DNA of 64,000 nt from Aquabacterium sp. (GCA_023266355.1 JAHFQM010000002.1:434001-498000); one strand, 5' to 3'. Shown: positions 8,601-18,559, numbered from the stretch's first letter. Program-made: numbers and translations. Notes: generated by a model from the sequence alone, not told the origin.

Positions 8601-11600
8601 TCAGTTGGGGTAGTACTCGCTGTACACCGACAGGGTCTGCTCGATGAGGCCACGCAGGCCAGCGTCGGTGAACTCCGTGGAGCCCGCAGCAGGCGTGAAG
8701 CTGGCCATGGCCTGCACCAGCACGTCCACATCTCCGGCCTCCACCATCCCACCGGTGTATCCGTTGTAGTCGCTGTGCGTGCTGCCAATCGAGAAATGGT
8801 CCATCTGCTGGCTCGCGCCAACGAACCAGTCCTGCACCGTCAGTCGTCCGCCGGACGCCATCGACTTCAGCACCAGGTCGTTGCCTTCCCGGCTGAACAG
8901 GGTGCTGTACACATTGGCTTCCAATGACAGCGAGTTCACATCGCTGGCCGGGCCTTCTTCGACGATGCGGCTCTGGTCGGCGCCCAGAATCGACGTCCCG
9001 CTGTAAGTGTCCGAGCCCGTGCCGCCCATCAGGGTGTCGTTGCCCGTGCCGCCCGAGAGCATGTCGTTGCCTGCACCGCCCAGCAGCAGGTCGCTGCCTG
9101 CGCCGGCCGTGATGTAGTCGCTGCCATCGCCTCCTGACAGGGTGTTGTTGCCTTGCCAGTCGGTCATGTAGTCGTTGCCTGCGCCACCAAACAACTGGTC
9201 GTTGCCCGCGCCATCCGACAGCCAGTCGTTGCCTTCATCGCCCTGGAGCAGGTCATTGTCAGCCCCGCCCTGCAGCCAGTCGTCCCCCGCGCCACCCACC
9301 AGGCTGTCGTTGCCTGCGCCACCGTTGACGGTGTCATTGCCAAGGCCTGCCTGGATGGCGTTGTGCCCCGCATCGCCGGTGAGTTGGTTGCTGAGGTCGT
9401 TGCCAATGTTGGTCAACTGCTGCAGGGTGCTTGCGTCCAGCGCAACGTAGCCGGTGCCTGCATCGTTGAGCACTTCGATGCGCCCTTGCACCAGTGAGAG
9501 GTTCTGGTTGCTGCTGTAGCTGTGTCCGTAGTAGCCCTCAATGACGATCTGGTTCTGTTCGGCTTGCCCGTTGACGCCAATGACCAGGTTGTTGCTGTAG
9601 CTGTAGTAGTTGCTGTTTTGGCGCCCGAACTGCAGGTCCGACAGCTTCAGGCCCTCCAAGCGCAGGGTGTTGCTGCTGTTGGCCCCAGAGACGCGGTCGA
9701 TGCCGTCACCCGCACGGAACAGGACGGTGTCTTGCTTTGCCAGGTAGATCTGGTCATTGCCAGCCCCCCCATCGATCAGGGCGCCCACGGTGTTGTACTG
9801 CCCCCAAGCGCGCTCGATGACGTCGTTGCCCGCCCCGCCCTGCACCGTCGAGGCCACTGTGCCAACGGTGGCAAGGATGTGGTCATTCCCCGCTCCGCCT
9901 TCCAGCCAGCCACTGCCCTGGACCTGGTCGTCTCCATCCCCTCCCCGCAGGGTGTCCATGCCACCCGCGCCGTCGATGTAGTCGTTGCCCAAGCCACCGT
10001 CGAACTGCTCGTTGGTGGAGAAGCCGAACAGGGTGTCATTGCCCATGGTGCCTTGGGTCTGCAGCATGGCCTTGATGGCCTCGAAGCTGAGGGTCTCGCC
10101 ATTGAGCCGGATTTCCGAAATGCCACCCGCCTGCGTGCCATCCTCGTTGAAGAGGTTGATGTAAACCGAGCCGCTGTTGTATGGGTCACTCTGCCCCTGC
10201 AAGTGCAAGGCCACGGTGGTGCCGGCGCCCAGGCCGTAGTAATTTCGGTGGTCCATGTCGTACCACTGGTCCGCCTGCACGCGCTCGACCTTCAACTCGC
10301 TGAGTTGGACATTGCCCTGGTCGCCCCAGGCCCACAGGCTGATGAAATCTTGACTGCCGCCCCAGTTGTAGGTGGCCACGTCGGCTTCCATGCCGTTGGT
10401 CAGGTACAGGTCATAGAAATCGTTGCCCTCGCCGCCGTCCATGACGTTGTAACCATTGTCGGCGTACAACCAGTCATCGCCAGCACCGCCCACCAGCGTG
10501 TCCTCGCCTCCGTTGCCGTAGAGGGCATCGCTGCCTTCGCGGCCATCGAGGAAGTTCGAGCCGGAATTGCCTTGCAGGTAGTTGTCGGCCGCATTGCCAG
10601 CCCCGAAGGATGCGTAGGCATAACGCGGCGCGGTGGCGCCCTCTTCCAAGTAGAGATTTTCGACGTTGTCTTGCAGGGTGTAGCTCACCTTGGCAAACAC
10701 TTCGTCATTGCCGCCGTCGGCGGCTTCGATGATCACGTCGTTGACGTTGTCCACCACATAGGTGTTATCGCCTGCACCACCGTCCATCGTGTCGGCGCCC
10801 ACGCCGCCATCCAGGGTGTCATTGCCGGTACCGCCCAGCAGCCGGTCATTGCCACCGTTGCCCAGCAAGCGATCGTTGCCACCATTGCCCTCAAGCGTGT
10901 TGCTGGCCTCGTTGCCATTGATCTGGTTGGCCAGGTCGTTGCCAGAGCCTGTGATGGCCTGGCTGCCAGTGAGCGTCAGGTTTTCAATGTGATCGCTGAG
11001 GCTGTAGCTGGCCGACGCTTCCACGGTGTCGGCCCCTTCGTTGATGAACTCGGACACCACGTCCTGCGAGTTGTCCACAACATAAGTGTCGTTGCCTGCG
11101 CCGCCGATCAGGGTGTCCGCACCGCCCTGGCCGTCAAGCCGGTTGCTGGCACTGTTGCCCTGGATCAGGTTGGCCACGGCGGAGCCAGTGCCGTTGAGTG
11201 CAGCCGTGCCAATGAGGGTCAGGTTTTCGAGCTCGCCACTCAGGGTGTAGCTCAAGCTGCTTTGAACCGTGTCCACCCCTTCGTTGGCGAGCTCGGTGAT
11301 CACGTCTGTCAGGCTGTCGATCACGTAGGTGTCGTTGCCCGCGCCGCCCAGCAGGGAATCGACGCCAGCGCCACCGTCCAGGGTGTCGGCGCCATCCTGG
11401 CCATCCAGTCGGTTGTTGCCACTGTTGCCTTTCAGCAGGTTGGCAGCGCTGTTGCCTGTGCCATTGAGCGCAATGCTGCCAGTCAGCGTCAGGTTTTCCA
11501 GACCCTGGCCCAGCGTGTAGCTCACGCTGCTTTGAGCGGTGTCGATGCCTTCGTCGGCAAGTTCGGTGATGGCATCGTCTTGGCTGTCGATCACATAAGT

Positions 11601-14600
11601 ATCGTTGCCCTTGCCGCCCACCAGGGTGTCCGCACCGGCGCCGCCGGTCAGTGTGTCTTCCAGCGTGCCGCCCAGCAGCAGGTCATTGCCCGCGGTACCC
11701 GTCAAGTCGAACAACAAGCGTTCCACATTGGCGCCGAGGGTGTAGCCGGTCAACTTCGAAATGACCGTGTCGGTGCCCTCGCGGCTGCGTTCCACCACGA
11801 CGTCGCTCAAGCTGTCGACGACATAGGTGTCATCACCCAAACCGCCCACCATCGAATCGTTGCCACTGCCACCATTCAGGGTGTCATTACCGAGGCCTCC
11901 TTTGAGGGTATCGTCCCCCGCGCCGCCCTGCAGCGAGTCACGGTTGAAGCTGCCGGTGATTTGGTTGGCCAGCCCGTTGCCGATCACGCTGAGCACGTCG
12001 AAGCCACGTCCGTCGGCCGAGACAAAGGCGTTCTCGACGTTGTCGGCCAGGGCGTAGTCGCCGAAGAAGCGGCTGACCCAGACCGTGTCGGTGCCTTCGC
12101 CTGCCAACTCCACGATGGACTGGGTGTTACCGATCACGAAATAGGTGTCATTCCCCTGGCCACCATAGAGCTTGTTGCTCGAAGTTCCGCCGCCCACCAG
12201 GGTGTCGTCACCGGCCAGGCCATAGAGGGCCGTGTTGTTCAGCCCAAAGCTGGAGCCGTTGCTGTCCACATTGACTGCTGACATCCAGTTGCCGCCCGCA
12301 TTGCCTTGGCCCGTGGTGTTTTCCTTGGTCAGGGTCAGGTCTTCCACCGCAGCCAAATCCTGAAGGCTGAAAGAAACCGAAGAGACCACCGCATCACGCC
12401 CGCCACCGATCGCTTCAATGACCTGGTCTGCAGCGCTGTCCACGTGGTAGGTGTCGTTGCCGTTGCCACCGTCCAGCGTGTCGGCGCCCGCTTGGCCGTC
12501 CAGCACGTCGTCACCTTCGTCACCGCGCAGCACATTGGCCTGGGCATTGCCGGTCAGGACGTTGTCGAGTGCATTGCCCTGGCCCGTGATGGCTGTGCCG
12601 ATCAGCCTCAGGTTCTCCACGTTGTTGCCCAGGGTGTACCCATCCAGTTGGGTGACCACGGTGTCCGCCCCACCAGTGACCAGGTCTTGCGAGTCCGCAG
12701 CGCCCAGCTCCACCACGACATCGTCCAGGCTGTCCACCAAGTAGGTGTCGTTGCCTGCACCGCCGACCAGCGTGTCCGCCCCGCCGGCACCGTCCAGCTG
12801 GTTGTCGCCGCGGTTGCCGACCAACTGGTTGCCTTGGGCATTGCCCTTGATCGTCAAATTGCGGTCACCCAGCAACTCGCCTGATTCCACATTGGCCAGT
12901 GTGCCAAGGTCAAGGTTCACATGGCTGCGCACCGTGTCCTGGCCTTCATTGGCCAGCTCGACGACGATGTCGCGCACGCTGTCGATCACATAGATGTCGT
13001 CACCCTGGCCACCCTCCAGCCTGTCGCCAGCCAGCACACCGTCGCTGACGGTGCCCAGCACGCTGTCGTGCTGAGGGCTGTATTCAATGACGCTGCCGTT
13101 CAGCACGTCGTTGCCGTTGCCGCCCAGCAGCGTGTCGATGCCCTGACCACCGTCCAGGCTGTCATGGCCTTCGCCGCCGCGAAGTTCGTCCCTGCCGTCC
13201 AGGCCCAGCAAGGTGTCGTTGCCATCCAGTCCTGAGACCGTGTCGTTGAACGCGCCGGCCGTGATGCGGTTGCCAAGGGAGTTGCCGCTGAGGTTGGCAG
13301 GGCCAGACGCAACGGCGGTTTCGAGGTTTTCAATGTTGTCAGCCAGGGTGTGTTGCAGCACGTTGTGCAACACAACCGTGTCCGTGCCTTCCGCTGCCAA
13401 CTCGACCACAGTGTCGGCATTGGAGAACAGCATGTAGCGGTCGTCACCAGTGCCACCGCGCAAGGTGTCGATGGAACCATCGTCCTCGATCAGGGCCGTG
13501 GGGTGATTGCCGAAGGAGATGTCTGTCTTGGCGCCACCGCTCAGTTGGTAGTACCAACCGGCGTTCAGCGTGTCATCGCCGCTGCCACCGATGAGCTCGT
13601 CCTGGCCACGGCCGCCATACAGTGAGTCATTGCCGCCTTGACCGTCGATGACGTTGGCCGTGGTGAAGCCGTGGATCAGGTCGGCTTGTTGCGTGCCATT
13701 GGCGTTGACCTGACGTTGAGCGTTGAGGATGTAGAGACGCTCGATGTTGTCTTGCAACTGAATGTTGAGCGCCCCGGAACCACCTTCCTTGTTGTAGTAG
13801 CCCTCAATTTGATCGGCATCGCCCTCACCTGCCAGTTCGACGAGGATGTCAGTGGCGTTGTCGATGCTGTAGGTGTCGCTGCCCATGCCGCCATAAAGTG
13901 TGTCCACAAGCCCGGAGGCACCCCTTCTCCCATGGATCTTGTCGTTGCCACCGTTGCCATAGATGACGTCAGCATCGTATTCGCGGCCGTAGATGTCATG
14001 GCCCGTGTCACTGTCGTTGAGGGTGAGGACCTGGCCGCGTTGTGCACTGTTGTTCAGCGCCACCACCTCGATGTTGTCGGTGACGTCTGACTTCTGATTG
14101 CTGTAGCCGAAGGAGATGGTGTCTCGACCACCACCTGCAGCTTCCATGACAATGCTGCCGGCTTCAAACAAGTTGTAGGTGTCGTTGCCAAGGCCACCTT
14201 CCAGTTGGTCGCCCATGTCACCCATTTGCACGTTCAGGGTGTCATTGCCGGCACCGCCGAGCACCGTGTCACGGCCCTTGCCCCCTTCCAGCACATCGTC
14301 GCCACCCAGCCCCTCCACCAAGTCATCGCCTGCAAGGGCTTGCAGGGTGTCGGCCCATTCGCCACCCACGAAGGTTTCGGCGTTGTCCGTGCCGCGCACG
14401 TTGTAGCGCACCATCTCGATGGACAGACCGTCGAACGCACGGCTGCGGACGGTGGTGATCACGGCGTCGTTGCCTTCGTTGGCTGCTTCAACGATCACAT
14501 CGTTCAGGTCATCAACGTAGTACACATCGTCACCCTGCCCACCTTGCATCAGGTCGGCGCCGGTGCCACCGTCCAGCGTGTCATTGCCCGCGTTGCCGTT

Positions 14601-15068
14601 CAGCGTGTCGTTGCCGGCATTGCCGCGCAGGGTGTCGTGGGAAAAACCGCCGTTCAGCACATCCGCGCCGCTGCCGCCCGACAGGTCGAAGCGAACCTCT
14701 TCCACGTTGGCCACGGTCAAGGCGTAGCCAGCCACGGTGGCGATGACCGTGTCATTGCCTTCGCCATCCAGTTCCGTGACCACATCGCTGAGGTGGTCCA
14801 CGTAGTAAACATCGTTGCCCAGGCCGCCTTGCAGGCTGTCGATGTCACGCCCACCAATGAGCCGGTCGTCACCAGCTCCGCCCAGCAGCGTGTCATTGCC
14901 ATCGCCGCCTTCCAAAGAGTCGTTGCCTTCGCCACCATCGAGCACATCGGTGCCCCCCAGGCCACGCAGGGTGTCATTGCCCCCCAGGCCCATGAAGGTG
15001 TCGTCGTTGTTGGTCAGGGTGGTGGTGTCGGCGCCCGGGGTGCCGCTGTCGTTGATGCCGATGGCCAT
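8601..15068 (-). CDS. Giant RTX/haemolysin-type Ca2+-binding repeat protein, second copy
   Basis: This 2155-residue acidic protein is built of about 14-15 RTX modules: tandem GGxGxDxL nonapeptides followed by a DTYxVDxxxDVVxE-xxEGxDTV segment. Start is taken at the ATG at 15068, preceded by AGGAGAG and reading MAIGIND; an upstream start at 15173 lacks support. Around residues 1500-1650 and 1790-1870 are non-RTX beta stretches, and near the C-terminus two segments (NTLRLEGLKLSDLQF; LVLKSMASGG-RLTVQDWF) resemble the HCBP-related domain found beside such repeats. The last 60 residues are a plausible type I secretion signal (acidic, no Cys, ending SVYSEYYPN). No transporter genes are present. It ends the second DUF1800-DUF1501-RTX operon. 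Probable role: secreted or surface Ca2+-dependent structural protein. Confidence 0.92.
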   Translation of the reverse strand: MAIGINDSGTPGADTTTLTNNDDTFMGLGGNDTLRGLGGTDVLDGGEGNDSLEGGDGNDTLLGGAGDDRLIGGRDIDSLQGGLGNDVYYVDHLSDVVTELDGEGNDTVIATVAGYALTVANVEEVRFDLSGGSGADVLNGGFSHDTLRGNAGNDTLNGNAGNDTLDGGTGADLMQGGQGDDVYYVDDLNDVIVEAANEGNDAVITTVRSRAFDGLSIEMVRYNVRGTDNAETFVGGEWADTLQALAGDDLVEGLGGDDVLEGGKGRDTVLGGAGNDTLNVQMGDMGDQLEGGLGNDTYNLFEAGSIVMEAAGGGRDTISFGYSNQKSDVTDNIEVVALNNSAQRGQVLTLNDSDTGHDIYGREYDADVIYGNGGNDKIHGRRGASGLVDTLYGGMGSDTYSIDNATDILVELAGEGDADQIEGYYNKEGGSGALNIQLQDNIERLYILNAQRQVNANGTQQADLIHGFTTANVIDGQGGNDSLYGGRGQDELIGGSGDDTLNAGWYYQLSGGAKTDISFGNHPTALIEDDGSIDTLRGGTGDDRYMLFSNADTVVELAAEGTDTVVLHNVLQHTLADNIENLETAVASGPANLSGNSLGNRITAGAFNDTVSGLDGNDTLLGLDGRDELRGGEGHDSLDGGQGIDTLLGGNGNDVLNGSVIEYSPQHDSVLGTVSDGVLAGDRLEGGQGDDIYVIDSVRDIVVELANEGQDTVRSHVNLDLGTLANVESGELLGDRNLTIKGNAQGNQLVGNRGDNQLDGAGGADTLVGGAGNDTYLVDSLDDVVVELGAADSQDLVTGGADTVVTQLDGYTLGNNVENLRLIGTAITGQGNALDNVLTGNAQANVLRGDEGDDVLDGQAGADTLDGGNGNDTYHVDSAADQVIEAIGGGRDAVVSSVSFSLQDLAAVEDLTLTKENTTGQGNAGGNWMSAVNVDSNGSSFGLNNTALYGLAGDDTLVGGGTSSNKLYGGQGNDTYFVIGNTQSIVELAGEGTDTVWVSRFFGDYALADNVENAFVSADGRGFDVLSVIGNGLANQITGSFNRDSLQGGAGDDTLKGGLGNDTLNGGSGNDSMVGGLGDDTYVVDSLSDVVVERSREGTDTVISKLTGYTLGANVERLLFDLTGTAGNDLLLGGTLEDTLTGGAGADTLVGGKGNDTYVIDSQDDAITELADEGIDTAQSSVSYTLGQGLENLTLTGSIALNGTGNSAANLLKGNSGNNRLDGQDGADTLDGGAGVDSLLGGAGNDTYVIDSLTDVITELANEGVDTVQSSLSYTLSGELENLTLIGTAALNGTGSAVANLIQGNSASNRLDGQGGADTLIGGAGNDTYVVDNSQDVVSEFINEGADTVEASASYSLSDHIENLTLTGSQAITGSGNDLANQINGNEASNTLEGNGGNDRLLGNGGNDRLLGGTGNDTLDGGVGADTMDGGAGDNTYVVDNVNDVIIEAADGGNDEVFAKVSYTLQDNVENLYLEEGATAPRYAYASFGAGNAADNYLQGNSGSNFLDGREGSDALYGNGGEDTLVGGAGDDWLYADNGYNVMDGGEGNDFYDLYLTNGMEADVATYNWGGSQDFISLWAWGDQGNVQLSELKVERVQADQWYDMDHRNYYGLGAGTTVALHLQGQSDPYNSGSVYINLFNEDGTQAGGISEIRLNGETLSFEAIKAMLQTQGTMGNDTLFGFSTNEQFDGGLGNDYIDGAGGMDTLRGGDGDDQVQGSGWLEGGAGNDHILATVGTVASTVQGGAGNDVIERAWGQYNTVGALIDGGAGNDQIYLAKQDTVLFRAGDGIDRVSGANSSNTLRLEGLKLSDLQFGRQNSNYYSYSNNLVIGVNGQAEQNQIVIEGYYGHSYSSNQNLSLVQGRIEVLNDAGTGYVALDASTLQQLTNIGNDLSNQLTGDAGHNAIQAGLGNDTVNGGAGNDSLVGGAGDDWLQGGADNDLLQGDEGNDWLSDGAGNDQLFGGAGNDYMTDWQGNNTLSGGDGSDYITAGAGSDLLLGGAGNDMLSGGTGNDTLMGGTGSDTYSGTSILGADQSRIVEEGPASDVNSLSLEANVYSTLFSREGNDLVLKSMASGGRLTVQDWFVGASQQMDHFSIGSTHSDYNGYTGGMVEAGDVDVLVQAMASFTPAAGSTEFTDAGLRGLIEQTLSVYSEYYPN

Positions 15069-15145
15069 GGGGTTCTCTCCTGAGTATTTGGGTGCACGGC
15101 CCCCGCCTGTGAACTGGCAGGCCGTGTCGATGAACATGGGTGCGT

Positions 15146-15180
15146 TGCTCCCGTGCGCGCAGCAAGGCTGCACGGGAGCA
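15146..15180 (-). promoter_or_regulatory. Strong hairpin between DUF1501 and RTX genes
   Basis: TGCTCCCGTGC (15146-15156) and GCACGGGAGCA (15170-15180) form a perfect 11-bp stem with a 13-nt loop, in the 122-bp gap between the second DUF1501 gene and the RTX start. No T-run follows on the minus strand, so it is not a typical intrinsic terminator; an RNA-processing or stability element that uncouples RTX level from the upstream genes is more likely. The first operon has only a 40-bp gap and lacks it. Confidence 0.6.
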
Positions 15181-15190
15181 GGTGCGCAGA

Positions 15191-16708
15191 TCAGCCCTGC
15201 AGAAGGCTTCGCAGAGGGTCAGGCCGAGCGGAGAAGTTGGCAAGGTTGGGCAGCATGTCTGCCGCGTTCTCCACGCCCATCCACGTCGCCAACTGAGCTG
15301 CCAGTTGTTCCACCGGGGTGGTGGGGATCATCACGCCCGAGCTGAAGAGATGGTCACTGTTGTCGAAGCGGGTGGCCTGCGTCGAGACAAACGAAGGCGC
15401 GATGCCGTACACATGCCCGCCATTCACTGCCCCGCCCAGGACCAGTTGATGCGATCCCCAACCATGGTCCGAGCCGTTGCCGTTGCTGACGATTTGCCGG
15501 CCAAATTCCGAGCCCGTGAAGGTCGTCACGTTGTTGCCCAGTCCTGCATACACAGACCAGTCGTGGAAGGCGCTCATGGCATCCGCGACGGTCTGAGTCT
15601 GGCCGGGGTGTACACCCGCCAGGCCTGAGTGGTTGTCGAAATTGCCAATGGACACGAAGAACACCTGCCGCTTGAGGCCCAGGTGCTTGCGGGCATGGAT
15701 CACGCGCGCGACCATGGCCAGCTGACGCCCCAATCCGCCGGTGCTGTTTTTCAGTCCGGCCGTGAACGGCTGCGAGGGCGGGAACATGTCTGATTCAGGC
15801 GTGAGGGCCAGCGCTTCACGCAACTGGTCGCCACTGTCGATGGCGCGGGTGGTGATGCGGGCGTGCTCTCGCCCCATCATCTGCTGCGGCGTCAACTCCG
15901 TGTCCGTGATCAACTGCCCGAGCGCGTTGCCAACGGTGTCTGAACCAAAGGCCGAGCGCAGAGGCGTGAAGTTGATCGGGCCGCTTTCCTTGACCTGGTA
16001 CTGCAGCACCTCGCGGCCAGCGAGCATCACGGTGTTGCCCGAGACGCTGACGCAGGTGAACGCGGGCCTGCCGTTCTGTGCGGCAATGAGGTCGCCAATG
16101 CGCCCACCCCAGCCCACCGAGAAGCCCTCAATGCCACCGGATTGCCAGTACGCCGTCTGGTCATTGTGGGAACCGATTTGCGGTGGCCTTTTGACCTGGC
16201 GGTTGTAGAACTCGGACTTGACCATCGGCTGGACCAGGGTGCCGATGTTCAAGAGGACCGCCAACTTGCCATCCTGGTACTTGCTGTGCAAGGAGGACAA
16301 GGTCGGCGAGAGCGAAAACTGGCGTCCGTCCAGCGAGGCGTTGCGGGCGACCTGGCCTGCGCCCACCAACGGCAGCTGGCTCAGTGGCCGTGCCGGCCCT
16401 CCGTACACGTTGGTGAGGAGTTGGTTGTTGCCGACTCGGATGTCATTGCCACCGATCTTCAACTCGTTGGCGTGGTAGGCCAGGCTGCCCCGGTAAAGCT
16501 GGTAGCTGGCGAAGTTGGCCGAGTCCATCGGAACGATGGTGTTGTCGTGGTCATTGCCCCCATGCATGAAGACGCACACGATGGCGCGGTAGTCCTCGGT
16601 GTCGGCGGGGCTGGCAGCCAGGGCCTGGCCTGCCAGTGGCAGGCTGACGCCATAGGCGATCGGGAGTGCGGCAGAGTGGCCTAGGAAGCCACGGCGGGTC
16701 GTTTTCAT
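15191..16708 (-). CDS. DUF1501 family protein with Tat signal, second copy
   Basis: The 505-residue product starts MKTTRRGFLGHSAAL, a twin-arginine signal ending near QALAASPA. The ATG at 16708 is chosen because AGGAG lies 9 nt upstream; a GTG at 16729 is in frame but sits before the ribosome-binding site and would spoil the signal. Conserved DUF1501 motifs are HGGNDHDNTIVPMD, SIGNFDNHSG, GSEFGR and GSDHGWGSHQ, the presumed metal-binding positions of an alkaline-phosphatase-like fold. The substrate is unknown. It lies 17 bp after the DUF1800 gene, with a hairpin between it and the RTX gene. It is a diverged paralogue of the gene at 2447-4030. Confidence 0.9.
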   Translation of the reverse strand: MKTTRRGFLGHSAALPIAYGVSLPLAGQALAASPADTEDYRAIVCVFMHGGNDHDNTIVPMDSANFASYQLYRGSLAYHANELKIGGNDIRVGNNQLLTNVYGGPARPLSQLPLVGAGQVARNASLDGRQFSLSPTLSSLHSKYQDGKLAVLLNIGTLVQPMVKSEFYNRQVKRPPQIGSHNDQTAYWQSGGIEGFSVGWGGRIGDLIAAQNGRPAFTCVSVSGNTVMLAGREVLQYQVKESGPINFTPLRSAFGSDTVGNALGQLITDTELTPQQMMGREHARITTRAIDSGDQLREALALTPESDMFPPSQPFTAGLKNSTGGLGRQLAMVARVIHARKHLGLKRQVFFVSIGNFDNHSGLAGVHPGQTQTVADAMSAFHDWSVYAGLGNNVTTFTGSEFGRQIVSNGNGSDHGWGSHQLVLGGAVNGGHVYGIAPSFVSTQATRFDNSDHLFSSGVMIPTTPVEQLAAQLATWMGVENAADMLPNLANFSARPDPLRSLLQG

Positions 16709-16725
16709 GGTGCGTGTCTCCTGTT

Positions 16726-18336
16726 TCACTTCTGGGCAAGGAATTCGGGCGCTGACAGCACCAGCAAGGCGGCAGCCTTGATGCGTCGGGCGCGCTCGTC
16801 GGTGGTGGCCATGCGCATGGCACCCACGGCTTGGGCAATGAGGCCCTCTGTGGTCGGGCTCAATTGGCCGGCAGCCAGCAGCACATTCAGCTCTGCCACC
16901 AAAGCACGGGCATCGGTGACTTTCGGCAGCCAGGCGGTGTAGTCGGCCACGATGTCGAGGGTGCTCGCGCCATTCACCACACCGCGGTCGATCAGGTCGC
17001 GCATCACGCTGATGTACTCGAGCGTGGTGACCTCGTTGGTGATCTGGAATTCAGGCGCGACCATGGTGTGGCCGTGCAACTGCGTGTCGGCCATCTCGGT
17101 ACCAGGCGGCACATACCCAGGTCGGAAGAAATTGAAGACCGACGGCGCGTGCATGGGCGCCTGCCCCAGCAGCCAGAGGCTGGTGCCCCCATTGTTGCCA
17201 CCCACCAACCAACGCCCTGACAAAGAGCGCACATTGAAGGCTTTCGCCCACTGCACCACGCGCTGAACTGGCTCGCGCAGCTTGCCAAACGTGGGGTCGT
17301 CCATGCCTTGGAGGCGGCGCCCCTCGGCGTCAAACAGCGAAGGGTCCAGCAACACGGCTTTGATCACCGCCTTCAAGTCACCACGCACGCCCAAGCCGTT
17401 GTTGTTGAAGGCCTGGGCCACGCGAGCAACGTACTCGGGAGAGGGGTTGCTGGTGACCATGCGCTGGATCAGCTGGCGACCAAGGAAAGGGCCGACGTTG
17501 CTGTGCGCAAAGATGCCATCCAGTGCGGCCTTCATGTTGCCTGCGGCCCCCAGGCTGTGGGCAATGGTCGGGATGCGCAACTGCGTGAACGTTTTCTCGC
17601 CGTTGTCCACATAGTGTGGGGTCACGGCCATGGGCCGCTTCCAGCGGCCATCGTCGCTGCCGTTGGAACCCCAGCCGGTGAAAGCCCGCGCCAGGCTGGC
17701 CACGTCCGTGGCCACGTAAGTGGGCTTCGGCTCGGTGCCGATGTCGGTGGTTTCCATCACCACCGAACCGTCGGTGTTCAATTCGAACAGACCGATCGTG
17801 AACAGCTGGAGGATCTCGCGGGCGAAGTTTTCATCGGGTTTGTTGGCCCCCAGCGCACCGGCCACGGCACTGCCCTCGAACGTCAGGAAGGAACCCATGA
17901 ACAGCGAGGTGGCCACTTCACCCAACAGATCGCGGTAATTGCCAAAGGCGTGCTTTTCCAGGATGTCGAGGTGGTTGCCTGCCCCGAGGTCCTGCATGCG
18001 ACCCATCTCGGAGGTGTTCGAAGCCACCACCACCTGGCTCAGGGAGAAGACCATCTTCTGGCGCAGCAGGTCACGGCCCTCGATGAAGCGCCGATAAGAC
18101 GTGGCCAGCGCCATGCCGTAGTGGGTGGCGGGCAACAGGTCAACGGCCTCTTTGGTCGCGCCACGGTTGGCCACCAGCCAGTCCCAGTGGCTGGTCTGGC
18201 GCCAGGCGGTGAATTGCCGATCAATCCAGGTCTCGAAGCCGGCTTGCCGCACGGCTTCGATGTCGCTGCTGGTGTAGCCCAGGGCTGCGTGGCCCAGGAA
18301 GCGCGCAGCCTCCGCACGCGTGGGGATCAAGGCCAT
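16726..18336 (-). CDS. DUF1800 family protein, second copy
   Basis: The 536-residue product begins MALIPTRAEAARFLGHAALG; the ATG at 18336 follows GGAGGACC. A longer in-frame reading to 18483 lies in the conserved upstream region and is not used. DUF1800 signatures are GRDLLRQKMVFSLSQVVV and NFAREILQLFTIGLFEL. There is no signal peptide. The first 50 residues and several DNA blocks are nearly identical to the paralogue at 4045-5628, while the central part differs, including a longer insert after GATKEAVDLLPATHYG. It is first in the operon with DUF1501 and the giant RTX gene. Its function is not known beyond family membership. Confidence 0.9.
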   Translation of the reverse strand: MALIPTRAEAARFLGHAALGYTSSDIEAVRQAGFETWIDRQFTAWRQTSHWDWLVANRGATKEAVDLLPATHYGMALATSYRRFIEGRDLLRQKMVFSLSQVVVASNTSEMGRMQDLGAGNHLDILEKHAFGNYRDLLGEVATSLFMGSFLTFEGSAVAGALGANKPDENFAREILQLFTIGLFELNTDGSVVMETTDIGTEPKPTYVATDVASLARAFTGWGSNGSDDGRWKRPMAVTPHYVDNGEKTFTQLRIPTIAHSLGAAGNMKAALDGIFAHSNVGPFLGRQLIQRMVTSNPSPEYVARVAQAFNNNGLGVRGDLKAVIKAVLLDPSLFDAEGRRLQGMDDPTFGKLREPVQRVVQWAKAFNVRSLSGRWLVGGNNGGTSLWLLGQAPMHAPSVFNFFRPGYVPPGTEMADTQLHGHTMVAPEFQITNEVTTLEYISVMRDLIDRGVVNGASTLDIVADYTAWLPKVTDARALVAELNVLLAAGQLSPTTEGLIAQAVGAMRMATTDERARRIKAAALLVLSAPEFLAQK

Positions 18337-18538
18337 GAAAGGTCCTCCGGTTTGTGGGTGGTGCACCCGGCTTCGTTGGCGCGGGTGGATCTCTGTCCGT
18401 GGAAATTCTGAACAGTTGCTGTGACGCCCCTGCACGGCTTTGCACGATGCGGAAAAGGAATCCGCACCATGCGCTGTGACCAAGGTGGCGCGGCGCTGAT
18501 CTGAACGGGAGGGAGCTCGGCCGTTCGGTGGATGCCGT
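18337..18538 (-). promoter_or_regulatory. Upstream region of second DUF1800 operon
   Basis: This is the counterpart of 5629-5830, with conserved blocks at 18437-18455, 18467-18481, 18501-18513 and 18518-18538. The similarity fades after about 18540, which marks the right edge of the duplicated unit. In this copy TGCA repeats flank CGGCTT at 18431-18444. A promoter is expected here but no canonical -35/-10 pair stands out. Confidence 0.5.
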
Positions 18539-18559
18539 TCTGACGCAGGGACTGCGCCC

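Noticed and set aside
9522..12281. Open frame of 919 codons on the plus strand inside the giant RTX gene
   Set aside because: It is the codon-register antisense of RTX repeats; GGN/GAC-rich repeats give few stops on the other strand. It has no ribosome-binding site and no family features. The same holds for 25-1092, 1198-2466, 12306-12884 and 14205-15083.
8601..15068. Repeated DNA resembling a CRISPR array
   Set aside because: The regular repeats encode GGxGxD nonapeptides in one long frame; units are not identical and have no unique spacers.
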